Shown here: piece after piece, positions 20,206-30,440 of the stretch
How positions within the stretch are numbered: position 1 is the stretch's first letter
Layout: each line of letters opens with the position of its first letter
From: Henricia sp. BOLD:AAB3569
Lineage: Eukaryota > Echinodermata > Asteroidea > Spinulosida > Echinasteridae
Length of the DNA: 64,000 bases
Assembly: GCA_037783545.1 (NCBI GenBank)
Contig: JBBELK010000052.1
Span: 434,001 to 498,000 of the forward strand
Direction: 5' to 3'
Made by a program: the position numbers and the translations under genes
The notes under the pieces: generated by a model
Told to the model about the DNA's origin: nothing
The model's database searches: none
The model's input: the letters and a program-made list of their open reading frames with translations, nothing else

Positions 20206-21846
20206 ATGCAGACGTTGTTCTACCATGACTACATGTACAGGACGTCAAAGACGGCGTTCATGGGCAGGCTGGACACTGCAGGCGTCCACAACGCAATCAC
20301 CCTCCATCCCATCAAAAAGGCATCTTACATGTACCGTTTGCACAACTACCTTCAGTCGGTGAAAATAATGGACCTGCAGATGAAGACCATGCAGCTGTAC
20401 AGACACATCTCAGAGATGAAACAGCTCTTGAATGAAGATGAGAATGAGGGCAGGATGAGTGGAGAGAAAGACCCCCAACTGCAAAGTCTTGGGCTGCAGC
20501 CTGGTTATCTCAAGTATGCCCCTTGTAACCATACAGACTTCATAGCGTGGAACTTCTTTACCGAACATTGGTGGTACTCAGTTGATCCCAACAAAAAGAC
20601 CGTTCCGACTTATCGGATGGATGCACTGGATAACGTAGCCAGACAAACCATAGCCATTATCAATGCCAACTCCATGAAAGGTACCAGGACGATAGACTTC
20701 AAAGACATTCGGTACGGATACACGCGGGTTGTGCCACTCTTTGGTGCTGACTACGTGCTAGACTTTAATGCGTTTTATCGCAAGCATGGTAAAGAAATTA
20801 GTGTGAGGCGTCAGGCCTATCTGCAGCAATCATTTGGTAAAATAGAAACGAGAATAGATAACGAGTTTGAACATGCGCAGGGATCTTCCAGCGACCACAG
20901 TGGGGCGAACAAACTAAAAAGTAGAATCACAGTTTCGTCTTTTGGCACTCGGCGTAAAAACAATGTTACCGATAATAGTAGGCAGCAACATCGCACGATT
21001 AACAAAGAGACCATAAACTTTATACTTCCGCTAGCAGGAAGACTAGACATTTTCCGGCGTTTCATGGAAAGATTTGAAAGGGTCTGTCTTGCCCCAGGAG
21101 AAAATGTCAAAATTATCATGGTGCTATTCAAGCTACAGAAAAATGATCCTTCAAGAGAAATTGACAAATTATTTGCCGAATACACCAGCAAATATTCCGA
21201 GTCTGAGATGACCATCGTACATGCAAAAGGGGTGTTTTCCCGGGGCATCGCATTGAATATTGGTGCGTCTCGACTCCCTGCCGACGCACTGTTGTTTATT
21301 GTGGACGTCGATATGCACATTTCACCAGGATTCTTAACACGGTGTCGGCTGAATACACGACAAGGCAAACAAATTTATTATCCAGTGATGTTTAGCCAGT
21401 ATAATCCCGAAGTCACCTATGGTCCCGGAATAAAGCCTGAATCTAAGCTAGACATCGACAAGGAAAACGGCTTTTTCAGGAAGTACAGTTATGGGATGGT
21501 TTGTCTGTATAACGGTGACCTTGCCAGAGTTGGTGGGTTAGAAACAAAAATAATTGGTTGGGGAATTGAAGACCAGAATCTCTACCAGAAATTATTCTCC
21601 CGGAACTTTACGATTTTACGTACCCCGGACCCTGAACTTTTTCACGTTTACCACCCTGTCATGTGTGATTCACACCTGAAAAAAAGGCAGTACCGAATGT
21701 GCATGAATTCAAAGGTCAATCAGTATGGTCACAGCCGGCACCTAAGCCGTATTCTTGAGAAGAAAAAGCTGCACTATAAAGACACATTACATGATTGGAA
21801 AACTTTTAAAAACAGAACCTACGGCATAACGGAACTAACAGAATAA
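20206..21846 (+). CDS. CHSY1: Chondroitin sulfate synthase copy A, exon 2
   Basis: Follows acceptor GTTCTTACAG after an 1,131-bp intron, phase 0, and supplies residues 243-788, starting MQTLFYHDYM. Family marks are AITLHPIK--YMYRLH, RTIDFKDIRYGYTRV, ADYVLD and VRRQAYLQQSF. The C-terminal GalNAc-transferase-like domain begins near INFILPLAGRLDIFRRF and has the catalytic metal-binding DVD at 609-611 (IVDVDMHIS), GWGIED at 693-698 and HVYHPVMCD. With both DDD and DVD it looks like a bifunctional polymerase adding alternating GlcA and GalNAc to chondroitin in the Golgi. The total of 788 is close to human CHSY1 (802). The stop is TAA at 21844-21846. The open frame upstream of 20206 is intron. Confidence 0.95.
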   Translation: MQTLFYHDYMYRTSKTAFMGRLDTAGVHNAITLHPIKKASYMYRLHNYLQSVKIMDLQMKTMQLYRHISEMKQLLNEDENEGRMSGEKDPQLQSLGLQPGYLKYAPCNHTDFIAWNFFTEHWWYSVDPNKKTVPTYRMDALDNVARQTIAIINANSMKGTRTIDFKDIRYGYTRVVPLFGADYVLDFNAFYRKHGKEISVRRQAYLQQSFGKIETRIDNEFEHAQGSSSDHSGANKLKSRITVSSFGTRRKNNVTDNSRQQHRTINKETINFILPLAGRLDIFRRFMERFERVCLAPGENVKIIMVLFKLQKNDPSREIDKLFAEYTSKYSESEMTIVHAKGVFSRGIALNIGASRLPADALLFIVDVDMHISPGFLTRCRLNTRQGKQIYYPVMFSQYNPEVTYGPGIKPESKLDIDKENGFFRKYSYGMVCLYNGDLARVGGLETKIIGWGIEDQNLYQKLFSRNFTILRTPDPELFHVYHPVMCDSHLKKRQYRMCMNSKVNQYGHSRHLSRILEKKKLHYKDTLHDWKTFKNRTYGITELTE

Positions 21847-21998
21847 TGTTGATAAACTGCCTATAGAAATTTCAACCTGAACAATCCATGCATGTTTTTC
21901 TTGTGTTGAATGAATGGTAAACAGTTGTTTGCATACAACTTTTTGTAAAGCACCTCCAGTTAGCAGTTTGTCCCACAAAGGATAATCATTTTACACGA

Positions 21999-22004
21999 AA
22001 TAAA
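21999..22004 (+). terminator. CHSY1: Poly(A) signal AATAAA of copy A
   Basis: AATAAA lies 153 bases after the copy A stop codon, followed by T-rich DNA (GTCTTTTCCCCC). The corresponding segment is deleted from copy B. Confidence 0.6.
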
Positions 22005-22298
22005 AGTCTTTTCCCCCTCTCTTGAGAACTCGCGAAGTACAATTTGGGGTCACTGCAAAATGTTGTATATCGGCTTTTCATACAGTAACATTTGGTGCAC
22101 GATATGAGATCTGACGGGCCGAGTGAACCTCCCTTTTTATTGTTCCCCATATTGTGTGTCGAACATCAAAGGAATTTCCTTTCAGGTTTGAAGGAGGAGT
22201 GTGTTGAGGTATAGCGGCGGTAGTAGGAGGTTCAATCGGTTTCATACCGAGCAGCATATATCCGCAAGCACGAGATTGTTGTGGTGCTCCTGCGGGAT

Positions 22299-22371
22299 GC
22301 CCAGATAGCTCATTTGGTAGAGCAGTTGGCCATGTATGCCAAGGACCTGGGTTCGAATCCCACTCGGGGCA
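22299..22371 (+). tRNA. tRNA-like gene or pseudogene (copy A unit)
   Basis: A 73-nt segment starting GCCCAGATAGCTCATTTGGT and ending TTCGAATCCCACTCGGGGCA fits a cloverleaf. The acceptor has 6 of 7 pairs, the D stem is GCTC/GAGC, the anticodon stem is TTGGC/GCCAA with loop CATGTAT (TGT would read Thr codons), and the T arm has TTCGAAT. The base before the anticodon is A, not the near-universal T, which argues against function. A run of five T follows shortly (22377-22381), as a Pol III terminator would. It could instead be the head of a tRNA-derived SINE. The copy B counterpart at 31369-31436 has lost its anticodon arm. Confidence 0.5.
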
Positions 22372-22911
22372 CTGCAATTTTTGTTCGTGTTTCTAAATTC
22401 ATCTCCAATTGTCAATCCTATCATATATATACCTGCAATATATCCGCATGTATTTATTATCAAAGTCTTTAGCCAAAAGCCGAGTTCGGATAGGGTTAGA
22501 ACACTATATTCCTCACGCGGTGAACCAAATCAATAACGAATGAGGAGATTGGGGGTTTGGGGGTGCTGTAGCCCCCGCTTTTCCTTTGTATTCCTGTATT
22601 TTAATGAGGCTAGATCCGCCACTGCTGAAACGAGTGGGTGCGTGGTACACACAGGCCTACAATGTATTTTGCATTATTTTACATAGTTGAGTAATAAAAC
22701 GACCTGTGATTGGTTGAGGAGTATTTTTGTTTCTTTTAATTATTTTTTATAACGTATTTTCACAATTTGTTTATGTCAATCTATTTGGAAAGATTTAAAT
22801 GCCTTTGGGCGCTGGGAGGGGCAAATGCGCTTTGTTTTTTTCTGTGACAGAAATAGGTCACGCGGGGTCACAAATTGGAGTTGCGAATGAAATGCATGTA
22901 GGCAGCTACGT

Positions 22912-23036
22912 GTTTTCCTTGGCGCCCTCTTTTGGTTTGTGAAATGTAGCGACAGGGAACTAGTCTATTTTGGTCCACAATAGACTAGTTCCCTGTCCCT
23001 ACATTTCACAAACCAAAAGAGGGCGCCAAGGAAAAC
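22912..23036. repeat. Near-perfect hairpin, 58-bp arms
   Basis: Arms 22912-22969 and 22979-23036 (GTTTTCCTTGGCGCCCTCTT at the left end and its inverse at the right) differ at one position around a 9-base loop. It is probably a small foldback transposon downstream of copy A. Confidence 0.85.
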
Positions 23037-23068
23037 AAACCACGATCTCGGACTTGGATCCAAGTCTA

Positions 23069-23382
23069 AAGGAGCGTTTACACTATCGCGGAAAAATCGC
23101 ACTGCCGCGCTGCGCTCACCGCATTGCATGAGCTCCCAATCACCTATCTTTCTAAAATAGAAAATTCAACCCCGGTAACTTTGGCGGCTTCTCTGATACC
23201 TCATTGGCTGCGCGTTGGAAAGGTCAGCGCACAATGGTCAAAGTTCAACAGATTTGAACTTTGACCCAGCTCTAAACGTTTTGCGCGTCGCGACTGGCTG
23301 CGCACAAGCGGAAAACCAGCTGTTGTACAAACCAATGGAACGGGCACAAAGCCATTTTTCCGCGATAGTGTGAACGCCGCTT
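23069..23382. mobile_element. MITE with GCGTTYACACTATCGCGG ends
   Basis: The left end (GCGTTTACACTATCGCGG, followed by AAAAAT) and the right end (reverse reading GCGTTCACACTATCGCGG, also followed by AAAAAT) bound about 314 bp. TTAA follows the right end; the left flank CTAA would be a mutated TTAA. No ORF. Confidence 0.65.
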
Positions 23383-23429
23383 TTAACGCTTGGTAAGAGC
23401 GAACCCACCGGAGCACTCAGTCGATAGCT

Positions 23430-24110
23430 TGAGGGCGCACTTCGCACCAACCGTTCGGACCCACGGACATGTCACAAACATGGGTTGCGTTCCTCTTACG
23501 CGAACGTTTGCACACGTTGGCGCCAACATCCAATCTGCAAGATTGAACGTTGGCACCAACGTCCAATCTGCAGGATTCTGCTATCAAAAATAACTGGTCA
23601 CCCCCAAATTAATTGATTAACCAATTTGCTGAGCGACTTTGTCGGCACTCGCACTGGCAAAACCCATCCCTGGAAAAATTCCTGGATCCGCCCCTGATTG
23701 GTTATCGCCAGCGATAAGGGAAAAACCACGAACGGTGCGATTTATATTTATTTTCAAAACGGGAAACATTGTCTGTCAGCGTTTATGCCGCGGTGCGCCA
23801 TTTTGAAATGACTCGCGAACATCGCGAACAACCCAAATGTTCGTTGGCCAACGTTGGTAGCGCCAACGAGAACTTGCGGTACGCTGCGAGATTCATCGAT
23901 TCTAATTCTGGGGACCATGTGCAGCGACAGTTTTTCTGTATCATTTTGACTCTACGTCAAAATCAACATGTTTCACCAGCCGATTCGGGGTACACTTTAA
24001 AAATCCTAAAACTCCCCAAAAGTTCATGAAAATTTAAATCTGACCTTTTTTATTTCCGTCTCTGAGATAAACTGGTAACCCTGGACGTAATATAAAAACC
24101 ACGCAGTGCA
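23430..24110 (+). repeat. Repeat unit U1 (GTTGGCGCCAACG / ATCGCCAGCGAT type)
   Basis: A compound repeat with GTTGGCGCCAAC words, a TTATCGCCAGCGATAAG palindrome, and ATTTTGAAATGACTCGCGAA. Two more copies follow copy B: U2 at about 31950-32356, partly deleted, and U3 at about 32357-33005. Its middle resembles the 53624-54057 element. It marks the 3' part of the duplicated unit. Confidence 0.65.
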
Positions 24111-25257
24111 TCGCTGGTAGTCCGCAAGTGTCACGAATATTTTTGCACGTGTATTTGACGCGAATATCATATAAATAGCCGTTTTCAAAACCACTTGATT
24201 CGGCTTCAGACGGTCTTTGCGATTTTCTGTACTGGCCGTGTGTACTCTATTTATTTAGGTTTGGTGGTTATCTACTCTCAGCAAAAGTGAACGTTCAATT
24301 GATTTTTCCCCAAGTATTTTTTCCCGGGGTATTTTTCAGACCGACCGAAGCCTAACCGCCAACGTCGGCCAGGTCACTTGACAGATCACTTCGCCACCCG
24401 TCCGTTGCAAAAAGTCTTTGCCTACCCTTGCAACCGCGCAAGCCACCCGCGTACCGGTCAAATCAACCGCGGCGCGTACAAAACAACATGCAAGAAACTT
24501 TCAAATCAACACGGTATAAGCGCCGAACGTACGGTGCATGTACCAGGCTATTTGCTCTTAAGTGCGCGTGCGTTAAGAAAAATTTACCCGTATCTGCATA
24601 CAAAACTAACGCATGCGCACTAATTTCCCCCTTTTTCGGGGGGAAAATTTACGGATTTCCATAGACGGTCATTTTGACAAAACGATATGGTGATAGGACT
24701 ACGAACGAGTCTATAGCGTGATTACGCCCTCTCGCGGCAGTCGGGTATCCAACACATAATGACCGTCTAGGGCCTAGACTACACTCAACATATAGTCAAT
24801 CACAGCGCTAAGATTTACGCCGGATGAAACACAGAACAGCCGTCTGTCAAAGCTACCTGTTTAAAACAAATGGACTCGTTTGTCGACGGCCGTTGTATCT
24901 TGCATTTATTATACGGAATGAAATTTTGGCGGGCGTCTGGCGGGACTTTTGCAGCAGAAAATTCGTCTGGCAAGGGCCATTTCGTACTCTGTGTGATGTG
25001 TTCTTTCATCTAAACTTAGTTTCATGTGGTACCTCGAATGTTTGATCCAGCGCAATTTTTTGCCCCCTTTGGGGGTCCCCATGCAGGGTCAAACGCAGCA
25101 GAGGGACCCCGGCAGACGCCCAGATCTGCAAATACTAGGTCACTTCCTAAATGTTCCTGCCCTCGGTTGTTGGTACCTCGTCCGTTTAACCAAAACTCTC
25201 TGGGCTGCCGGTCTAATATTTGCTACGGGGCTTCATCGAGTGTGGCTTATTAGATAA
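24111..25257 (+). other. Intergenic spacer between copies A and B
   Basis: No gene-like frame. One small inverted pair, TAGACGGTCATT near 24663 and AATGACCGTCTA near 24758, may be a MITE of about 110 bp. Otherwise unassigned. Confidence 0.5.
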
Positions 25258-25431
25258 TACCCAGCACGATATGTACTGCCAACAATTCGTCATTCCCGGA
25301 CTTTTGTTAACAACCCCCAAGAGCACCACTCCCTTAAACCTGAAAGGGATTCTTTTAAAATTCCTTGGATGTTGAGACAATGGGGGGACAATGGAAGGGA
25401 GTATCCTCTGTCACATATCGCGCTGCATTAT
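25258..25431. mobile_element. Foldback element, CCCAGCACGATATG family (copy 2)
   Basis: Starts TACCCAGCACGATATG and ends CATATCGCGCTGCATTA in inverse. It marks the 5' boundary region of the copy B unit, as a partial copy does for the copy A unit at 17900. Confidence 0.55.
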
Positions 25432-26032
25432 GGATTAAACGACTAACGCGACCCATAATTAGCTTTTTTGAAGTATGGCGGACACAATAGGAGGGCGCAC
25501 TTTGCAGTGGGTATAAAATCGAGTTTTTCACTTTACACTTATTAATTTTATTTATAATTCTGTCTATGTATTATAATTACAACATGTAAATCAAGTTTTT
25601 GAAAAGAAATACAATTGATAAAAAAAATCATACCCAAATGAAATTGCGCCCTCTCCTTTTGTTCCGCCATACTTCTAAAAGACTAATGGCAACACCTATA
25701 ACACTGCATGCACGCACACAAACTGGATGGTGTGCATATAATACGTGTATGTTCTTACATTATATATTATAATGTAGTATAAAGATATGACTGAAGCTAT
25801 GACCTTGTGCAATAATGTATGTCCGTATTCCCAGCCCTTTCCTTCCTGGGCCTTTCCTATGCCAAAATACAACGCACAAACTTTTCCCCATGTGTGGGTA
25901 CTTCGTATTGGGTACTTCATATTAGCATTTTAGTTGAAGTCAGGTTTGTTTTTCTGGGTGTGTGTGTTCTCCATCGGGCGTCAGTGTCAAAGTGGAGATT
26001 CTTCAGGTGGATGACTTGGATTATTCGTCATC

Positions 26033-26764
26033 ATGTCGCTGGGCCGTAAATTAAAACATGTAGGCCTATGGCGATGGAAAATCTTCATTGTGTTACCAAG
26101 CATTGCTCTTGGCTTTCTGCTGGCAACATGGCTTCGTGATCACCAGGACTATGAGAAAAAAATACTTGCACCGATGTCCCCATCATCACCAAAGAATTTT
26201 ATTTATATTGGAGTCATGACGGCTCAGAAATATCTTGTCACACGGGCAGTTGCTGTGAATCGGACTTGGGCTCGCTCTAGCTCTATTCCAGGCCAAGTCA
26301 ACTTTTACTCCAGCGCTACTTCCGACCTGGACCCTGAATTAAACCTACCCATTGTAAGACTGCAAGGTGTTGATGATTCTTATCCCCCGCAGAAGAAAGC
26401 GTTCTTGATGTTGAAGCACATGCACGATAATTTCATTGATAAATTTGAGTGGTTCATGAGGGCGGATGATGACGTGTATGTGAGGGGTGAACGGCTAGAG
26501 AAATTCCTTCGCTCGGTCAACAGCAGCAAGAGTCAGTTCATTGGAAATGCAGGTACTGGGATGGAAGGGGAAGCTGGTTTGTTGGATACTGGAGACAATT
26601 ACTGCATGGGTGGACCAGGCATAATCTTCAGCAGAGAGACGCTGCGCAAGGTTGTGCCCCACATCAGTTACTGCCTAAAGAACCTGTGGAGCCTCCACGA
26701 AGACGTTGAAGTGGGACGATGCATCAAGAAATTTGCTAAAATTGATTGCACCTGGGCATATGAG
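26033..26764 (+). CDS. CHSY1: Chondroitin sulfate synthase copy B, exon 1
   Basis: Encodes residues 1-244, the same layout as copy A: signal-anchor at about 16-34 and DDD at 145-147. It differs from A by a 6-bp insertion adding Ser-Ser (WARSSSIPGQ) and about six replacements (for example L38Q, N54K, N112D in A numbering). The donor GAG|GTGTGT is intact. Of two nearly identical starts the ATG at 26033 is taken by homology with A. The DNA around it is also shared with A from about 25.7 kb, so this is a segmental rather than a retroposed duplicate. Confidence 0.92.
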
Positions 26765-27192
26765 GTGTGTATATTATATCTAGGTCGAATTTTTGTCCGT
26801 GTTATTATGCAGTTTAAAATGACAGGATTATATACTAGTACGTATACTCACGAATGAGCAGCATTTCAAGTTGAAATGGTCTTTGCTATGGAGCTGCGTA
26901 TTTTGTGGCACGAAATTGGCGCGCGCGCATTGCTGACGAGCCTGCAGTGCCTTTAACTTTTCAAAAAGCGCATAATGGTCTTTGTGTATAGTGCAGTCGA
27001 ATTTCATTTCCTCGGCAGTGAGAAAATGTCACCCATATCCATTTAAGGCTTTACAGTCACTTTGCCCCTTTTTCACTTCGCCCCATGGCCCCTTTGGGTA
27101 CTTCCAGATGCTGGAAAGTACCGGCTTTTTTTCTTCTTTTATATATAAAATATGGTGAACTAAAACCTATCCTAGTTTGTGATTGATTTTAT

Positions 27193-27580
27193 ATATTTAC
27201 TTTTTCCTGTATAGGACGACCGGTTAGGGGTTAAAAAGGGATGTTAAGACGACCGGCCGCGTTAGGACGACCGATTGTCAGTCGTCTTAACGCTTTTTTG
27301 GTCAAAAACCATTTTTATTAGGTTTCTCACAATTTTTATTAGGTTTGTAACCATTTCGGTCTAGGTCGAAAAACATTTTTATGAGAACTAGACCGAAATG
27401 GTTACAAACCTAATAAAAATGGTGAGAAACCTAATAAAAATGGTTTTTGACCTATAAAATATGGTTTTAGAGCAAAAAAGCGTTAAGACGACCGACAATC
27501 GGTCGTCCTAACGCCGCCGGTCGTCTTAACATCCCTTTTTAACCCCTAACCGGTCGTCCTATACAGGAAAAAGTAAATAT
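27193..27580. mobile_element. 388-bp palindromic element in the copy B intron
   Basis: Arms of about 190 bp pair almost completely: ATATTTACTTTTTCCTGTAT at the left and its inverse at 27561-27580. Internal words are GTTAAGACGACCGG and ACCTAATAAAAATGG with its inverse. Absent from the copy A intron, so it inserted after, or was lost since, the duplication. No ORF. Confidence 0.85.
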
Positions 27581-27899
27581 AAAAGAAAGAAGAAGACAAA
27601 AAACAAACATCCGTTTACTGGTCGCCACTTATTTTCCTTATAATGACTAAATAACCACCAAAACGTGTTAATATTTTAAAGGGAAGTGATTTTAGGAGTG
27701 AATTCAAAACATTCAACAATTTCCTTGAAAATACTTCAACTGTTTCTGCCCTGTTCCATAGACTTAACACACGGCACCCCAGTGGCGACCAGTGAACGGA
27801 ATTCGTGCTCTGCGGTTCTTTGCGGGGTATTCTTCTTCTTCGTTCGTATGATCCCCTAAAGGGATCTAGTTGCTAAAGGATTTGCCGACTTACGTCGTT

Positions 27900-28140
27900 G
27901 CCCTGTAGCTATACCAAGGAGGTTCTTCAGCTCAGTCACGAAGTGCGAGAGAACAGGAAGAAATTCTCAGTTTTAGAGTTGGGAGGAAAACCCCACACAC
28001 CGACGTGTGGGGGCGGAAACGGAATCAAGCATGCGGGGACTGACATAACCCAATCCACAAACTGACCTGGACGGGATTCGAACCAGGGCCGCATTGGTGG
28101 AAGTGGAGGAAAGAACCGCTACGCCAACCCAATTCCCCGA
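27900..28140 (-). mobile_element. tRNA-derived SINE, reversed, in the copy B intron
   Basis: On the minus strand it begins with an A-box-like GGTTGGCGTAGCGGTTC and a B box GGTTCGAATCCCG at tRNA spacing. A body follows with GGGGTTTTCCTCCCAACTCT. It is flanked by inverse copies of the intron segment 27600-27760 / 28165-28290. Not present in copy A. Confidence 0.65.
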
Positions 28141-28535
28141 TTCCGTTTACTGGTCGCCACTGAGACGCTGTGTGTTAAGTTGAAGTATTTTCAAGGAAAT
28201 TGTTGAATGTTTTTCACTCCTAAAAAAACTTCCCTTCAAAATATTTACACGTTTTTGGTGGTTTTTAAGTCGTCATAAAGAGAATAAGTGTCGACCAGTA
28301 AACGGAACTATTCCCCAAATCTTTGACTCTTATAGCTCCCCGCCCCTAAAAATATTCTGGATCCGCCTATGCTATCGGTAGTTCTTCCAATCGGCCAAGC
28401 ACAGATGACGTACTATTATATAGTAAATAAAATATCTTCACCTCTTTGAAAGAATCGGCACCATTTGTATTTATTTTGAACCCTTTGTATGGCGTAGCAG
28501 TACACCGAACTAATAATTTTGTTCTGTTCTTACAG

Positions 28536-30119
28536 ATGCAGACGTTGTTCTACCAGGACTACATGTACAGGACGTCAAAGACGGCGTTCATGGGCAGGCT
28601 GGACACTGAAGGCGTCCACAACGCAATCACCCTCCATTCCATCAAAAACACACCTTACATGTACCGTCTGCACAACTATCTTCAGTCGGTGACAATAATG
28701 GACCTGCAGATGAAGACCACGCAGCTGTACAGACACATCTCAGAGATGAAACGGCTCTTGAATAAGGACGAGAATGAGGGCAGGATGAGTGGAGAGAAAG
28801 ACCCCCAACTGCAAAGTCTTGGGCTGCAGCCTGGTTTTCTCAAGTATGCCCCTTGTAACCATACAGACTTCATAGCGTGGAACTTCTTTACCGAACATTG
28901 GTGGTACTCAGTTGATCCCAACAAAAAGACCGTTCCGACTTATCGGATGGATGCACTGGATAACGTAGCCAGACAAACCATAGCCATTATCAATGCCAAC
29001 TCCATGAAAGGTACCAGGACGATAGACTTCAAAGACATTCGGTACGGATACACGCGGGTTGTGCCACTCTTTGGTGCTGACTACGTGCTAGACTTTAATG
29101 CGTTTTATCGCAAGCATGGTAAAGAAATTAGTGTGAGGCGTCAGGCCTATCTGCAGCAATCATTTGGTAAAATAGAAACGAGAATAGATAACGAGTTTGA
29201 ACATGCGCAGGGATCTTCCAGCGACCACAGTGGGGCGAACAAACTAAAAAGTAGAATCACAGTTTCGTCTTTTGGCACTCGGCGTAAAAACAATGTTACC
29301 GATACTAGTAGGCAGCAACATCGCAAGATTAACAAAGAGACCATAAACTTTATACTTCCGCTAGCAGGAAGACTAGACATTTTCCGGCGTTTCATGGAAA
29401 GATTTGTAAGGGTCTGTCTTGCCCCAGGAGAAAATGTCAAAATTATCATGGTGCTATTCAAGCTACAGAAAAATGATCCTTCAAGAGAAATTGACAAATT
29501 ATTTGCCGAATACACCAGCAAATATTCCGAGTCTGAGATGACCATCGTACATGCAAAAGGGGTGTTTTCCCGGGGCATCGCATTGAATATTGGTGCGTCT
29601 CGACTCCCTGCCGACGCACTGTTGTTTATTGTGGACGTCGATATGCACATTTCACCAGGATTCCTAACACGGTGTCGGCTGAATACACGACAAGGCAAAC
29701 AAATTTATTATCCAGTGATGTTTAGTCAGTATAATCCCGAAGTCACCTATGGTCCCGGAATAAAGCCTGAATCTAAGCTAGACATCGACAAGGAAAACGG
29801 CTTTTTCAGGAAGTACAGTTATGGGATGGTTTGTCTGTATAACGGTGACCTTGCCAGAGTTGGTGGGTTAGAAACAAACATAATTGGTTGGGGAAGTGAA
29901 GACGAGAATCTCTACCAGAAATTATTATCCGGCAACTTTACGATTCTACGTACCCCGGATCCTGAACTTTTTCACGTTTACCACCCTGTCGTGTGTGATT
30001 CACACCTGAAAAAAAGGCAGTACCGAATGTGCATGAATTCAAAGGTCAACCAGTATGGTCACAGCCGGCACCTAAGCCGTATTCTTGAGAAGAAAAAGCT
30101 GCACTATAAAGACACATGA
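28536..30119 (+). CDS. CHSY1: Chondroitin sulfate synthase copy B, exon 2 (early stop)
   Basis: Supplies residues 245-771 after a 1,771-bp intron with acceptor GTTCTTACAG. The DVD motif (611-613), GWGSED and HVYHPVVCD are present, so both catalytic sites look intact; about 20 residues differ from copy A. A 3-base insertion turns GAC ACA TTA CAT into GAC ACA TGA TTA CAT. The protein therefore stops after KLHYKDT and loses the last 19 residues present in A. The lost frame stays open to a TAA at 30177-30179. The lost part lies beyond the conserved catalytic region, so activity may remain. Residues about 25-75 match copy C better than A. Confidence 0.92.
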   Translation: MQTLFYQDYMYRTSKTAFMGRLDTEGVHNAITLHSIKNTPYMYRLHNYLQSVTIMDLQMKTTQLYRHISEMKRLLNKDENEGRMSGEKDPQLQSLGLQPGFLKYAPCNHTDFIAWNFFTEHWWYSVDPNKKTVPTYRMDALDNVARQTIAIINANSMKGTRTIDFKDIRYGYTRVVPLFGADYVLDFNAFYRKHGKEISVRRQAYLQQSFGKIETRIDNEFEHAQGSSSDHSGANKLKSRITVSSFGTRRKNNVTDTSRQQHRKINKETINFILPLAGRLDIFRRFMERFVRVCLAPGENVKIIMVLFKLQKNDPSREIDKLFAEYTSKYSESEMTIVHAKGVFSRGIALNIGASRLPADALLFIVDVDMHISPGFLTRCRLNTRQGKQIYYPVMFSQYNPEVTYGPGIKPESKLDIDKENGFFRKYSYGMVCLYNGDLARVGGLETNIIGWGSEDENLYQKLLSGNFTILRTPDPELFHVYHPVVCDSHLKKRQYRMCMNSKVNQYGHSRHLSRILEKKKLHYKDT

Positions 30120-30440
30120 TTACATGATTGGAAAACTTTTAAAAACAGAACCTACGGCATAACGGAACTAATAGAATAATGTTGATAAACTGCCTATGAG
30201 AAATTTCAACTCGCGAAGTACAATTTGGGGTCACTGCAAAATGTTGTATATCGACTTTGCATACAGTAACATTTGGTGCACGATATAAGATCTAACGGGC
30301 CGAGTGAACCTCCCTTTTCATTGTTCCCCATATTGTGTGTCGAACATCAAAGGAATTTCCTTTCAGGTTTGAAGGAGGAGTGTGTTGAGGTATAGCGGCG
30401 GTAGTAGGAGGTTCACTCGGTTTCATACCGAGCAGCATAT

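Noticed and set aside
20817..21368. 183-residue minus-strand ORF (and its copy at 29147-29698)
   Set aside because: It is antisense to conserved CHSY exon 2. Its conservation between A and B only reflects the duplication.
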